From the NCBI GenBank assembly GCA_937858155.1, contig CALLYM010000101.1, positions 1 to 60,804 of the forward strand: a DNA stretch of 60,804 bases. The letters are read 5' to 3'. Source of the DNA: an uncultured Phycisphaerales bacterium. Its GTDB lineage: Bacteria; Planctomycetota; Phycisphaerae; Phycisphaerales; UBA1924. The position numbers and the translations under genes were made by a program. Shown here piece after piece: positions 18,676 through 26,833 of this stretch (its first letter is position 1; every line of letters begins with the position of its first letter). A model generated the notes under the pieces. The model was given only the letters and a program-made list of their open reading frames with translations. It ran no database searches and was not told the origin of the DNA.

Positions 18676-18864
18676 GGGGTGTCCTCTCTCTCGATCTCTC
18701 GTTACCGAACACCGCAGGGCCTGGGTGGCCGGGCGGCAGCAGCAGCATAACGCGGAACGCCCGGGATTGGTGCATGAAACCCTGAAAAAGCCTGGAAGAA
18801 CGCCAAGCGGGTCATGGATTACAGGACTGGGCAATGCCCGTCTGTCCGCACGCTACGCTGGCCC

Positions 18865-19488
18865 ATGCAGCGGACGAGGATCAAGATTTGTGGTGTGCGG
18901 GACGTGGAAACCGCCGTGGCCGCGGCGGAAGCGGGGGCAGACGCCCTGGGCTTTGTCTTTGTGGAAGATTCGCCCAGGTTCATTGAGCCTGAGGACGCGT
19001 TCGAGGTCATGAGCGCCCTGCCGCCTTTCGTGGCGAGCGTGGGCGTGTTCAAGGACATCGACGTGGATGGTTTCGCGGACATCGAGGGCGTTTGCCCAAC
19101 GCAGTACACGCAGTTTCATGGGGATGAGGACGTGGCGACGGTGAAGGGCTGCGGGCCGGACGTGATCAAGGCGGTGAGGTTTGATCCGCAGACCATTGCC
19201 CGGGAACTGCTCAAGTGGGCAAGCCTTGACGAGGTATGCGCGGTGCTGGTGGATGCGCCGACGCCCGGCGCGGGTGTGAAGTTTGACTGGCGGGAGCTGG
19301 AGCCGCACATGGGGCTTATCACCAAGCCGATCATCCTTGCCGGCGGGCTGACGCCGGAGAACGTTGCGGAGGCGGTGCGCGTGCTGAGGCCCTACGCGGT
19401 GGACGTGAGCAGCGGCGTGGAGAGCGGGCGCGGGGTGAAGGACGTGGGGAAGATCAGGGCGTTTTGTAGTTCGGTGCACGGTGTGTAG
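18865..19488 (+). CDS. trpF: Phosphoribosylanthranilate isomerase TrpF
   Basis: Cytoplasmic TIM-barrel enzyme of tryptophan synthesis: converts N-(5-phosphoribosyl)anthranilate to CdRP. 207 residues, the normal size. Motifs: RIKICGVRDVETA with the catalytic Cys9, GADALGFVF, TQFHGDE, LVDAPTPG with the acidic residue, ILAGGLTPENV, and DVSSGVESGRGVKD, which binds phosphate. ATG at 18865 is chosen because homology starts immediately; an in-frame ATG at 18814 would add 17 unlikely residues. It stands alone, without other trp genes, diverging from the RRRR-tailed gene across a 189-base intergenic region and converging on the shikimate kinase gene. Confidence 0.95.
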   Translation: MQRTRIKICGVRDVETAVAAAEAGADALGFVFVEDSPRFIEPEDAFEVMSALPPFVASVGVFKDIDVDGFADIEGVCPTQYTQFHGDEDVATVKGCGPDVIKAVRFDPQTIARELLKWASLDEVCAVLVDAPTPGAGVKFDWRELEPHMGLITKPIILAGGLTPENVAEAVRVLRPYAVDVSSGVESGRGVKDVGKIRAFCSSVHGV

Positions 19489-19515
19489 TGCATGCACGGT
19501 CGACGGCCTCGCGTT

Positions 19516-20052
19516 TTATGCTTGCCGGGGCTGACCGAGAATCGCAACCTGTTCGACGATGGCGTTCACCGATTGCGCGGCGTCGATGATGCGGTCCGCG
19601 AGGCGGGTATAGAGGGGGTCCCGTCGTATGAAGATCGCGGGAACTTCATCGATAGAGCTTGGGCCAATCAACGCAGGGCGGGACGAGGCTTCGCCCGATG
19701 TCATCCGCGCAGCGAGAACCTCCGGCGTCGCGCGCAGGTACACGATCACGGCGTGCCCTGCGCCCTGCGCGTCCAGCAGTACCGCCGCCGCGCCCGGTGC
19801 GGTGGGCGTGCCGCCGCCGAGGGCGATGATGGACTCCGTGGGCTCCGCAAGCACGGCTCGCAACGCCTGTGTTTCCGCGGCCCGGAATGCGGGCTCGCCG
19901 TGGGCACGGAGCGCATCGCCGGCGGTCGCGCAGTCCAGGATCGCAGGGGTGCGGTCGTCGAGGTCGATGAAGGGGCGTTGCAGGCGATCAGCGAGCAGGC
20001 GTCCGACGGTGGACTTGCCCGAGCAGCGGAGGCCTATCAGCAGGACGTGCAT
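19516..20052 (-). CDS. aroK: Shikimate kinase
   Basis: Phosphorylates shikimate at the 3-position in the chorismate pathway. 178 residues, typical. P-loop GLRCSGKST at residues 7-15 with Lys13; the FIDLDD segment (D32 region) for Mg and shikimate binding; ALGGGT near residue 78 is the shikimate-binding GGG; VYLRATPEVLAARM precedes a divergent lid (SSRPALIGPSSIDEVPAIFIRRDPLY, given here in parts: SSRPALIG and DPLYTRLADRIID). It lies downstream of efp on the same strand, but a terminator hairpin separates them. Together with trpF it supplies the aromatic amino acid route. Confidence 0.93.
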   Translation of the reverse strand: MHVLLIGLRCSGKSTVGRLLADRLQRPFIDLDDRTPAILDCATAGDALRAHGEPAFRAAETQALRAVLAEPTESIIALGGGTPTAPGAAAVLLDAQGAGHAVIVYLRATPEVLAARMTSGEASSRPALIGPSSIDEVPAIFIRRDPLYTRLADRIIDAAQSVNAIVEQVAILGQPRQA

Positions 20053-20079
20053 GCCCGAGGGTAGAGACCTTCCAAAATG

Positions 20080-20108
20080 AGAAACGGGCCGCGCGACGGG
20101 CGGCCCGT
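20080..20108 (-). terminator. Terminator downstream of efp
   Basis: ACGGGCCGC and GCGGCCCGT form a nine-base-pair stem with a seven-base loop. On the minus strand it is followed by TTTCTCATTTT. It lies 23 bases after the efp stop and before aroK. Confidence 0.75.
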
Positions 20109-20130
20109 CCTTGATCTGTGCGGTGGTCGT

Positions 20131-20685
20131 TCAGGCGCGGCTCTGGTAGGATCCATCCGCGGTGCTGATCCGGAGCGTCTCGCCCACCTTGATGAATGCG
20201 GGCACGCGGACCGCGAGGCCCGTCTCCATCTCCGCGTCCTTGGTCTGGTTGGTCACGGTCGCGCCCTTCACTTCCGGTGGGCAGTCCTTCACGGTGAGTT
20301 CCACCGCGGGCGGCAGCTCGATCAGGATGGGGTTGCCGTCGTGCAGCAGGACGATGGTCTTCGCGTTGGGGCGGAGGAACTTGAGCGATTGGCCCAGGAC
20401 ACCCTCGGACATGGTGTACTGCTCGTACGACTCGGTGTCCATGAACGTGGCGCCCGTGTTGTCGGAGTAGAGGTATTCCATCTCGCGCCGGTCGAGATCA
20501 ATGACCTCGATATCGTCGCTGGGCTTGTACCGCTTCTCGAGCGTCTGGGCCTTGAGCACGTCCTTGATTGTGAGCTGCACGAACGCGCGGAGGTTGCCGG
20601 GTGTGCGGTGCTCGATGCCGGTCACCACGAAGAGTTTGCCGTCGATGCGGACGCCCATGCCGGGGCTGAGGCTGCTGGCTTGCAT
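20131..20685 (-). CDS. efp: Elongation factor P, variant with Asn at the modified-Lys position
   Basis: Translation factor that rescues ribosomes stalled at polyproline. 184 residues, three domains: KOW-like (1-62), OB (65-125, with YLYSDNTGATFMDTESYEQ) and C-terminal OB (130-184, ending TADGSYQSRA). Overall similarity and length match canonical EF-P. The tip of the first-domain loop reads HRTPGNLRAF, where E. coli EF-P has VKPGKGQAF. The residue aligned to the modified Lys34 is therefore Asn31, with Arg33 two residues later, so EpmA-type lysylation is not possible at that position. It differs from EfpL/YeiP, which has a different loop (SARGAA). ATG at 20685 follows an A/G-rich leader. Confidence 0.93.
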   Translation of the reverse strand: MQASSLSPGMGVRIDGKLFVVTGIEHRTPGNLRAFVQLTIKDVLKAQTLEKRYKPSDDIEVIDLDRREMEYLYSDNTGATFMDTESYEQYTMSEGVLGQSLKFLRPNAKTIVLLHDGNPILIELPPAVELTVKDCPPEVKGATVTNQTKDAEMETGLAVRVPAFIKVGETLRISTADGSYQSRA

Positions 20686-20802
20686 GAAACATGGTCTCCA
20701 AAAGAGGGTCTACGGGCCGTCCGCGGGCTGCTTTTCGCGAAGGGGGCGATAGTAGGGTGACGGCCGTCCATAGGCCAGAGTGTTCGATATTTGGTAGGGC
20801 CA

Positions 20803-20837
20803 TGAAAAACGCCACGGGCAGGGGTGCCGCGTGGCGT
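20803..20837 (-). terminator. Terminator downstream of the low-complexity protein gene
   Basis: ACGCCACG and CGTGGCGT form an eight-base-pair stem (20809-20816 with 20830-20837). On the minus strand it is followed by five T (20804-20808). It lies about 30 bases beyond the stop at 20869. Confidence 0.7.
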
Positions 20838-20868
20838 CGAGGGGATTTGGGTTTCGTGGAACGAGCGA

Positions 20869-21579
20869 TCAGCCCACGAGGTTCAGTTGCGTGCCTGTCT
20901 GGGGGGTGGCGCTCGCGGGGGTCGGCGTGGGTGTAGGGGTCGGGTTGGTCGTGGGGGTGGGGGTGGGTGAGGTGCTGCCGCTGCCGGGGGCGGTGTCCTC
21001 GTTGCCTGGCACCATCGCCGCGAACTTCTCCGCGAGGCTCCAGGCGCGCTCCGCACGCTTCATGAGTTTCTCGGCCTTCTTGTCGTTGCAGTCGCAGTCG
21101 TCGTCGAGCATCTTCTGTGCGCGGGCCTCGAGGCGCTCTGCGCGGGCAGCGAACTTCTCGGCGAGGCGCATCGCGCGTTCGGGTGAGACGTTCCACTGCT
21201 TGTCCTCATGCTCAGACTTGCGGCAGCCCTCGGTGCGGCCGCACGCACTACGGGCCTCGTCCGAAATTTCGCAGCAATCGTGCTCGCGGCTCGGGGCGGG
21301 TGCAGGTGTCGGAGTGGGAGCGGGCGCAGGGGTTGTGGGGGCGGTAGGTGCGGAAGGCTGCGTGGTCTCCGTCGGCGTCACGCTCGTCGCGGGAGTCGTC
21401 GTGGGAGTGGTCGTCGGTTCAGCCGGCGTGGTTGCGGGGCTGCTTGGGGTCTGCGTGGCGGCGGCGGTTGCCGTTGATGCCGTCGCGAGACGGGCCGCGG
21501 CGCTCATGCGAGACTGCATGGCGGCGAAGATCATGTTCTGCAGCATGGACTGGTTTTTGGAGATGCTCTGGATCGTCAT
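20869..21579 (-). CDS. Low-complexity Thr/Pro-rich protein with a Cys-rich charged core
   Basis: A 236-residue protein of unknown function. The N-terminal ~40 residues (MTIQSISKNQSMLQNMIFAA) are helical without a clear signal peptide. Two Thr/Pro/Ala-rich linkers (about residues 42-96 and 195-228) flank a charged helical core with Cys clusters (HDCCEISDEARSACGRTEGC and LDDDCDCNDKKAEKL) and repeated Ala/Glu/Lys heptads (RAMRLAEKFAARAERLEARA). No strong ribosome site is seen, but its own terminator downstream and the absence of a competing frame with coding character support it. The core could bind metal or form disulfides. No family is recognised. Confidence 0.65.
   Translation of the reverse strand: MTIQSISKNQSMLQNMIFAAMQSRMSAAARLATASTATAAATQTPSSPATTPAEPTTTPTTTPATSVTPTETTQPSAPTAPTTPAPAPTPTPAPAPSREHDCCEISDEARSACGRTEGCRKSEHEDKQWNVSPERAMRLAEKFAARAERLEARAQKMLDDDCDCNDKKAEKLMKRAERAWSLAEKFAAMVPGNEDTAPGSGSTSPTPTPTTNPTPTPTPTPASATPQTGTQLNLVG
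20919..20985. repeat. G-rich low-complexity tract (GGGTN-type repeats) inside the coding region
   Basis: The plus strand carries repeated GTGGG/GGGGT units encoding the C-terminal Thr-Pro repeat of the minus-strand gene. There are more than four runs of three or more G within 60 bases, which could form a G-quadruplex on the plus strand. Confidence 0.6.
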
Positions 21580-21769
21580 GCCAGCGGCATCGGCGTGCGG
21601 GCGTGTCGTCTAAAGCGCGTGTGCCGACATACTTGCAATATCCGGCGCAGGTTTCGCGCGGTGCTTTGGATTAACGGACGTGGATGGTTCGGCCATGGGA
21701 TGAGAGAGCGCGCATTGGTCGCTCTTTGGGCTGGCCGCGGGCGGTGCAGAAGTGACACTCAAAGCCTGG

Positions 21770-23230
21770 TTACGCCTGTGGGCTCAGCGCTTCGCCTTTC
21801 ACAGTCACTTTTGCTCGTCCGGCCTGCTTGCCCTTGCCTGGAGCTTCCTGATGGGTCTTTTTCGCCCTGTGGGTGGACCAGTCGGTGACGGTAAGGTCGG
21901 GTGATTGCGGGCCGCTGTGGACCCGCAGGATGTCGTAGGTGTTGTTACGCTGAGCGGGGATGAAGCCCGCCTCGCGGATGAGCCGGCACAGCAACGCCTC
22001 ATCGAGGCAGTATGTCGTGCCCGCGCTGCTGACAACATTCTCCTCCATCATCACGCTTCCCATGTCGTTGGCGCCGTACATGAGCGCGACCTGGCCGATG
22101 TGGGGGCCCATGGTGACCCACGACGCGCCGATGGAGTAGATGTTGTCGAGCACCAGGCGGGACAGGGCCTGCGTCCGCAGGTAGTCGCTCGCGCCGCTCA
22201 TGCGGACCCGGCGTCCGAATTCCTCGGCGCCGGGGACGGCGCGGTAGTCGGCGTCCGGGTTGGCACCCCAGCCAAACGCGTGGGCGACCAGGTCGCCGGG
22301 GAACTCGCGTGTAAGTTCGCCGGGTTCTGCGCCCCAGTCCCGCACGCGTCCCAGTGGCGTGTTCTCCCGCTGGAAGGGCCAGGAAATGAACGCCTTGTAG
22401 TGGCCCGTCGGGCGGATGTCCGCGCTGGCTGAACGCCCGAGCGACCTGTCCTGCCAGTCCCGCACGCGGAGCATGTGGTGGACGCGGTCTGCATATCCCT
22501 CGATGTGCCCGAACATCATCGTGGCGCTCGTAAACATGCCGAGCGTGTGCGCAACGTGCATGACCGTCAGCCAAGATTCTTCGTCGCACTTACCCAGGCC
22601 GATCTTGCTGCGCACGGGCTTTGCGAAGATCTCCCCGCCGCCCCCGGGGATGCTGTCCAGCCCCGCGTCGCGCAGACGCACCATGACCCACCGGACCTGT
22701 TCTTCAAAGGTTGCGCCGGGTGGGTTGAAGAAGTGCACAAACTCCACGAACTCAGGAGGGCTGAAGGCGTGCACGTGCACACGTGGAAACTTCGACTTGA
22801 TGCGCTGGAGCAGCTCGATGTACCACTCCAGGGGCAGCGCGGGGTTCATGCCACCCTGCATGAGAATCTGAGTGCCGCCGATCGCGACCAGCTCCGCGAC
22901 CTTGCTCTCGATTGCGTCGTACGAGAGCGTGTAGGCGTCGTGCTCTTCCGCGTCGCGGCGGAAGGCACAGAACGTGCACTTGGCGTTGCACACATTCGTG
23001 TAATTGATGTTCCGGTCGATGATGTACGTCCGGAACGCGTCGCCGTGCAGGCTCCTGCACCGTGCGTCCGCGTAGCGACCTAATTCCGGGAGGGGCATGC
23101 CGTGGAAGATCGCGAGTGCCTGCTCCCCGGTCAGGCGCGCGTGCCCGGCCGCCACCGCCGCAAGCAGGCCTGGGTCGGTCCCCAGGATGTGTGCGTGCGT
23201 GATCGGCGGCTGGTAAGTGCTCGTGCCCAT
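21770..23230 (-). CDS. mqnC: Radical SAM cyclic dehypoxanthinyl futalosine synthase MqnC (with an insertion)
   Basis: Radical SAM enzyme of the futalosine route to menaquinone. The 4Fe-4S motif is C81-x3-C85-x2-C88 (NINYTNVCNAKCTFCAF); the preceding IDRNINYTNVC is typical of MqnC. Other MqnC-like motifs: ILMQGGMNPALPLEWY, SIPGGGGEIF, TSATMMFGHIEGYADRVHHM and MMEENVVSSAGT. It has 486 residues against about 370 usually. The excess lies in an insertion of about 55 residues between QRENTPLGRVRDW and YLRTQALSRLVLDN, and in a basic C-terminal tail rich in Lys (about the last 45 residues). MqnE is the main alternative, but the motifs fit MqnC better. ATG at 23230 lies in a divergent 170-base intergenic region. 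Confidence 0.88.
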   Translation of the reverse strand: MGTSTYQPPITHAHILGTDPGLLAAVAAGHARLTGEQALAIFHGMPLPELGRYADARCRSLHGDAFRTYIIDRNINYTNVCNAKCTFCAFRRDAEEHDAYTLSYDAIESKVAELVAIGGTQILMQGGMNPALPLEWYIELLQRIKSKFPRVHVHAFSPPEFVEFVHFFNPPGATFEEQVRWVMVRLRDAGLDSIPGGGGEIFAKPVRSKIGLGKCDEESWLTVMHVAHTLGMFTSATMMFGHIEGYADRVHHMLRVRDWQDRSLGRSASADIRPTGHYKAFISWPFQRENTPLGRVRDWGAEPGELTREFPGDLVAHAFGWGANPDADYRAVPGAEEFGRRVRMSGASDYLRTQALSRLVLDNIYSIGASWVTMGPHIGQVALMYGANDMGSVMMEENVVSSAGTTYCLDEALLCRLIREAGFIPAQRNNTYDILRVHSGPQSPDLTVTDWSTHRAKKTHQEAPGKGKQAGRAKVTVKGEALSPQA

Positions 23231-23400
23231 GGATTGCCAACGGTAGGCGGCAAGGTGCTATTTTCAATGATTCTTGAAAGTCCGGCCGTAAATTGCGGAT
23301 ATGCAAGTCCTTGAAAAGAACCGCGCGTTGCGTGGTCTTGGGTTCGCCTGAAGCGATGGTCCGAAAACGCCGACCTCAGGGCACACCGAGGAGTTTTCCC

Positions 23401-25086
23401 ATGATCCGCAGACTCGCTGTCGCTGTTGCGTGCGCGTTCGCCGCCCTTGCCCCTGCGCAGGCGATCACGACCACGTGGACATATCAGGGCTCGCTGTCCC
23501 AGTCCAGTCAGGACTTCTCAGGGTCCGTCGACCTGCGGTTCACACTGTGGGATGCGCAGCAGAACGGCGGTGTCGTTTCCGGGCCGCTCACGAGCAGCGG
23601 CGTGCTTGTGGTGCGCGGGCAATTCGCGGTCAACCTGGACTTTGGACAAGCGGCGTGGAATGGCAACCAGCGATGGTTGGGGATTGAGGTTCGCAACCCC
23701 GCCGGCACAGGGACCTGGCAGGCCCTTTCACCGCGCCAACTCATCGCGCCTGCGCCGTACGCGATCTACGCCATGAGTGCAGCCACCGGGCCCATGGGTC
23801 CGCAGGGGCCCGCAGGGCCGCAGGGTCCGCAAGGGCCCGCCGGCGCGAATGGATCGCCCGGTGCGCCCGGCGCGACAGGTGCTACGGGTCCTGCTGGTCC
23901 GCAGGGCGCGACGGGCGCAACTGGGCCGCAGGGTCCTGCTGGGCCCGCTGGCAGTGGCGGTGGTCCGTTCGTGATGAATGGCAGCAACGCGTACTTCAAC
24001 ACCGGGTTCATCGGGCTGGGCACGGCCATCCCGCAATACCCCATGCACATTGAGACAAGTCTGCAACGGTCGCTGTACGCCAAGAGCACGTCCAACGCCG
24101 GTGCGGGCTTTGGTGTGTTTGGCCAGGTCTCCGCGGGTGATGCAAGCGGCGTGGTGGGCTGGAATACCGCCGTCACTGGCATCGCGAACGGCGTGTTCGC
24201 CCAGAGCGATTCGTTCGGGGGCAACGGTGTGTACGCCGTCGCGTCCGCGACCAGCGGCGCGACAAACGGCGTTTTTGCACAGTCCAACTCGCCCGACGGT
24301 ACCGGTATCGCGGGTCTGGCCGCGGCGGGTGGGGGAGTGACGACGGGTGTGCTCGGTCGCTCTGATTCGTCGAGCAATGATGCGACGGGCGTCTATGGCG
24401 CAGCCGCCGGTCCGAGCGGTGTCACCAACGGTGTGTGGGGTGTGAGCGTGTCTGGCAGCAGCGGGGCGGCGGGCGTGTATGCCGCGTCGTACGCCGCGAG
24501 TGGCGTGAGCATCGGCATTTTGGCGGGGGCCGACAGCCCGCAGGGGTACGCGGTCTACAGCGACGGCAACTTCGTGTCCGCGGGCTCAAAGGCGTTCATT
24601 ATCGATCACCCGTCCGACCCGGCGAACCGGCTGCTCTTCCACTACTGCAACGAGGGACCGACGCCGACGAACACCTATCGCGGTACAGCGACGCTGGATG
24701 CCGCAGGAGTTGCGACAATCGATCTGCCCGCGTACTTCGCGGAGATCAACGCGGACCCTACATACCAGCTCACGCCCGTCGGGGCGTCGATGCCAGGTCT
24801 ATATGTGAGCGAAGAGGTTGGCAGGGTGTCGCCCAACCGCTTCGCGGTGGCCGGCGGCGTCGCGGGTGGCAGGGTTTCCTGGAGCGTCACGGCGACCCGA
24901 AACGACCTGCGCACGCGCATGAACCCACCGCCCACGGAACAGGACAAGCCCGACGGATGGAAGGGGCGCTATGTGTCGCCCGCGGCCTATGGCTTCCCTC
25001 TTGAGATGAGCATCGTCCGGCGCGCTCCCAAGGTATGGGCGCCGCCGTCGCAAACGTTGACGGCGCGCGACTTGAGTGCCGAGTAA
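23401..25086 (+). CDS. Secreted collagen-like repeat protein
   Basis: An exported fibre-like protein of 561 residues. ATG at 23401 has GAGGAG nine bases upstream and begins a clean signal peptide (MIRRLAVAVACAFAALAPAQA); the frame is open 36 codons further upstream but does not look coding. Domains: an N-terminal beta domain (residues 22-125, WTYQGSL ... DLRFTLWDAQ) common in planctomycete surface proteins; about 19 Gly-x-y collagen triplets (130-188); a Gly/Ala/Ser/Val-rich repetitive region (190-385; GVFGQVS, GVFAQSN, GVYAAS units of roughly 20 residues); and a C-terminal head (390-561) resembling the tail domain of other bacterial collagen-like proteins. Likely extracellular; binding partner unknown. 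Confidence 0.87.
   Translation: MIRRLAVAVACAFAALAPAQAITTTWTYQGSLSQSSQDFSGSVDLRFTLWDAQQNGGVVSGPLTSSGVLVVRGQFAVNLDFGQAAWNGNQRWLGIEVRNPAGTGTWQALSPRQLIAPAPYAIYAMSAATGPMGPQGPAGPQGPQGPAGANGSPGAPGATGATGPAGPQGATGATGPQGPAGPAGSGGGPFVMNGSNAYFNTGFIGLGTAIPQYPMHIETSLQRSLYAKSTSNAGAGFGVFGQVSAGDASGVVGWNTAVTGIANGVFAQSDSFGGNGVYAVASATSGATNGVFAQSNSPDGTGIAGLAAAGGGVTTGVLGRSDSSSNDATGVYGAAAGPSGVTNGVWGVSVSGSSGAAGVYAASYAASGVSIGILAGADSPQGYAVYSDGNFVSAGSKAFIIDHPSDPANRLLFHYCNEGPTPTNTYRGTATLDAAGVATIDLPAYFAEINADPTYQLTPVGASMPGLYVSEEVGRVSPNRFAVAGGVAGGRVSWSVTATRNDLRTRMNPPPTEQDKPDGWKGRYVSPAAYGFPLEMSIVRRAPKVWAPPSQTLTARDLSAE
23788..23964 (+). repeat. Collagen-type Gly-x-y coding repeat
   Basis: About 19 in-frame triplets such as GPQGPA, GPAGPQ, GATGAT and GPAGS, encoded by tandem 9-base GGN CCN CAG-like units. 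This is part of the collagen-like gene and is not a separate element. Confidence 0.85.
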
Positions 25087-25126
25087 TGGGTCCGGCTTCG
25101 GGAGCGGCCGCCGCGTACGGTTTTGG

Positions 25127-25912
25127 ATGATTCCACGAATCCTCGCTGCGTGCGTGTGCACAATCGTGCTCGTCGCCTGCGCCGCCCCGGCCCGTCGCGA
25201 CAACGATTCCGCCATGACTGCCCCGCGCGGCATCATCCTGAAGGAACTCACGCACGCAGGCCGGACGTACAAGTTCGCGGTATACGTGCCGCGCTCGTAC
25301 ACGCCCGACCACGCATGGCCGTGTCTTCTCTTCCTGCATGGCAGCGGCGAGTCGGGCTCCGACGGCCTCAAGCAGGCCATACAGGGCATCGGCAGCGCCA
25401 TCCAGTGGAACGAAAAGGAGTGGCCCTGCCTCGTGGTGATGCCTCAAAAGCCAGTCGAGAACGATCAATGGGAGGTCTACGACGCGCCGGTCATGGAGAT
25501 GCTGGAAGTCGTCAAGTCAGAATACCGCATCGACCATTCCCGGATCGGCCTGACCGGGCTTTCTCAGGGCGGGCACGGCACGTGGACAATTGCCGCTGCG
25601 CACCCGGGGGTGTTCTGTGCACTCGCGCCCATCTGCGGCTACTCCAGGCCGTTCGCCCCCGCCGATCTGGCGGCGAAAGTCGGCGATGTGCCAGTGTGGG
25701 CGTTCCACGGGCTTGCCGACGACGTGGTGCCCCCGACGGGCACGACCGACATCATCGACGCCATCAAGGCCGACCGCGCCCGGCGCGGGAGCAAGGCGGA
25801 GGTACGTCAGTCGCTGTTTGAACGGGTGAATCATGGGTCTTGGGACCGTGCATACCGGCAGGAAGGGCTCGCCGAGTGGCTGCTGAATCAGCGTCGCCAG
25901 GAACGACTGTAA
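25127..25912 (+). CDS. Lipoprotein alpha/beta-hydrolase (esterase/PHB-depolymerase-like)
   Basis: A 261-residue predicted lipoprotein: the hydrophobic start ends in lipobox L15-V-A-C18. The fold is an alpha/beta hydrolase of the dienelactone hydrolase/feruloyl esterase-like group: LLFLHGSGESG forms the oxyanion region, GLSQGG holds the nucleophile Ser146, Asp198 or 199 lies in AFHGLADDVVP, and His236 in VNHGSWD. It resembles the esterase D/PHB depolymerase-like proteins that cleave ester-linked carbohydrate or polyester; the substrate is unknown. ATG at 25127 begins the signal; a start at 25076 overlapping the collagen-like gene would add 17 residues. The preceding gene ends 40 bases upstream, so co-transcription is possible. 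Confidence 0.86.
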   Translation: MIPRILAACVCTIVLVACAAPARRDNDSAMTAPRGIILKELTHAGRTYKFAVYVPRSYTPDHAWPCLLFLHGSGESGSDGLKQAIQGIGSAIQWNEKEWPCLVVMPQKPVENDQWEVYDAPVMEMLEVVKSEYRIDHSRIGLTGLSQGGHGTWTIAAAHPGVFCALAPICGYSRPFAPADLAAKVGDVPVWAFHGLADDVVPPTGTTDIIDAIKADRARRGSKAEVRQSLFERVNHGSWDRAYRQEGLAEWLLNQRRQERL

Positions 25913-26056
25913 ATGTCTGCAACCGGCGGACTGTCAGGCCGGTATGGGGTGGAGGTGCTGCGGCCAATTGCTCACGGGGTGGGAGTAGTCCGCCCGCCGT
26001 GAACCGCGGATGCCACGTACGCTGCGGGAGGAGACCCCCCGCGCGAAAGGACTTGC

Positions 26057-26833
26057 ATGACCGCACTTTCAGGCTTCTTGACGCTTGCCCAGGGAGGCAC
26101 GCCCGCGACGACGCCGGCTCCAGTCCCCGCCGCGAGCGATTCCATCAACATCCTCACGTACATCCACCAGGGTGGCCTGCTCAGCTACATCCTGATCGGG
26201 CTTTCGGTGGTGGCGGTTACGCTGGTGGTGCGGAACATCCTCGCGATCCGCTATGAAAGGTTCGCGCCCAAGGATGTCATGGCGCGGCTTGAATCAATGC
26301 TGGGCACGGGCAAGCTCGTGGAAGCCGAGGCGTTCTGCCGCCAGGAAGAGCACGAGTGCCTGGTGACCCGCGTGCTGGCGCAGTCGTTTGAGCGGTGCGC
26401 GCGCTCGGACTTTGGCATGCTGGAATTCCGCTCGGTTGTCGAGCAGACCGCGCAGGGCGAGGCGGACGAGGTCCACCGGATGAACGACGGCATCGGCATT
26501 ATCGCGGCGATCGGCCCGATGCTCGGTCTCCTGGGCACGGTGTTCGGGATGATCGGTGCGTTCCGGGCGATCGGCGCACTCGAAGGCGCGGCGCGCAGCA
26601 ACGAGCTCGCGACGTTCATGTCCCTTGCCCTCGTGAACACCGCGGAAGGGCTGGTGGTGGCTATCCCGTGCACCGTCGCGTTCGCGATGTTCCGTCGGCA
26701 CATCGACAAGGTGATGTCCAAGGTGGGCAACGACCTGGAGCACATGGTATCGATGGTGTCGGTCCGCAACGCGCCCAAGGGCGTGCCGGCCGCCGGCGCT
26801 GCGCGCGTGGCGGCGCGCGGGGGCGTTGCGTGA
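26057..26833 (+). CDS. exbB: MotA/TolQ/ExbB proton-channel family protein
   Basis: Inner-membrane proton-channel subunit that energises TonB- or Tol-like systems. 258 residues; AAGGA lies six bases before the ATG. There is a short periplasmic N-terminus, then TM1 about 41-63, a cytoplasmic loop, TM2 about 145-168 (GIIAAIGPMLGLLGTVFGMI, the family signature) and TM3 about 193-212 (NTAEGLVVAIPCTVAFAMF). Its stop overlaps the GTG of the first exbD (GTGA), and a second exbD follows with the same overlap type, so these are one operon. No tonB, tolA or tolB gene adjoins. Confidence 0.94.
   Translation: MTALSGFLTLAQGGTPATTPAPVPAASDSINILTYIHQGGLLSYILIGLSVVAVTLVVRNILAIRYERFAPKDVMARLESMLGTGKLVEAEAFCRQEEHECLVTRVLAQSFERCARSDFGMLEFRSVVEQTAQGEADEVHRMNDGIGIIAAIGPMLGLLGTVFGMIGAFRAIGALEGAARSNELATFMSLALVNTAEGLVVAIPCTVAFAMFRRHIDKVMSKVGNDLEHMVSMVSVRNAPKGVPAAGAARVAARGGVA

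Noticed and set aside
23788-23964. Tandem repeats that could be read as a CRISPR-like array
   Set aside because: Codes in frame for collagen Gly-x-y triplets; repeats are 9 bases without spacers. No CRISPR array or cas gene is present.
26395-26829. Long plus-strand frame reading into exbD from inside exbB
   Set aside because: The part before 26830 is a shadow of exbB; ExbD character begins at the GTG overlapping the exbB stop.
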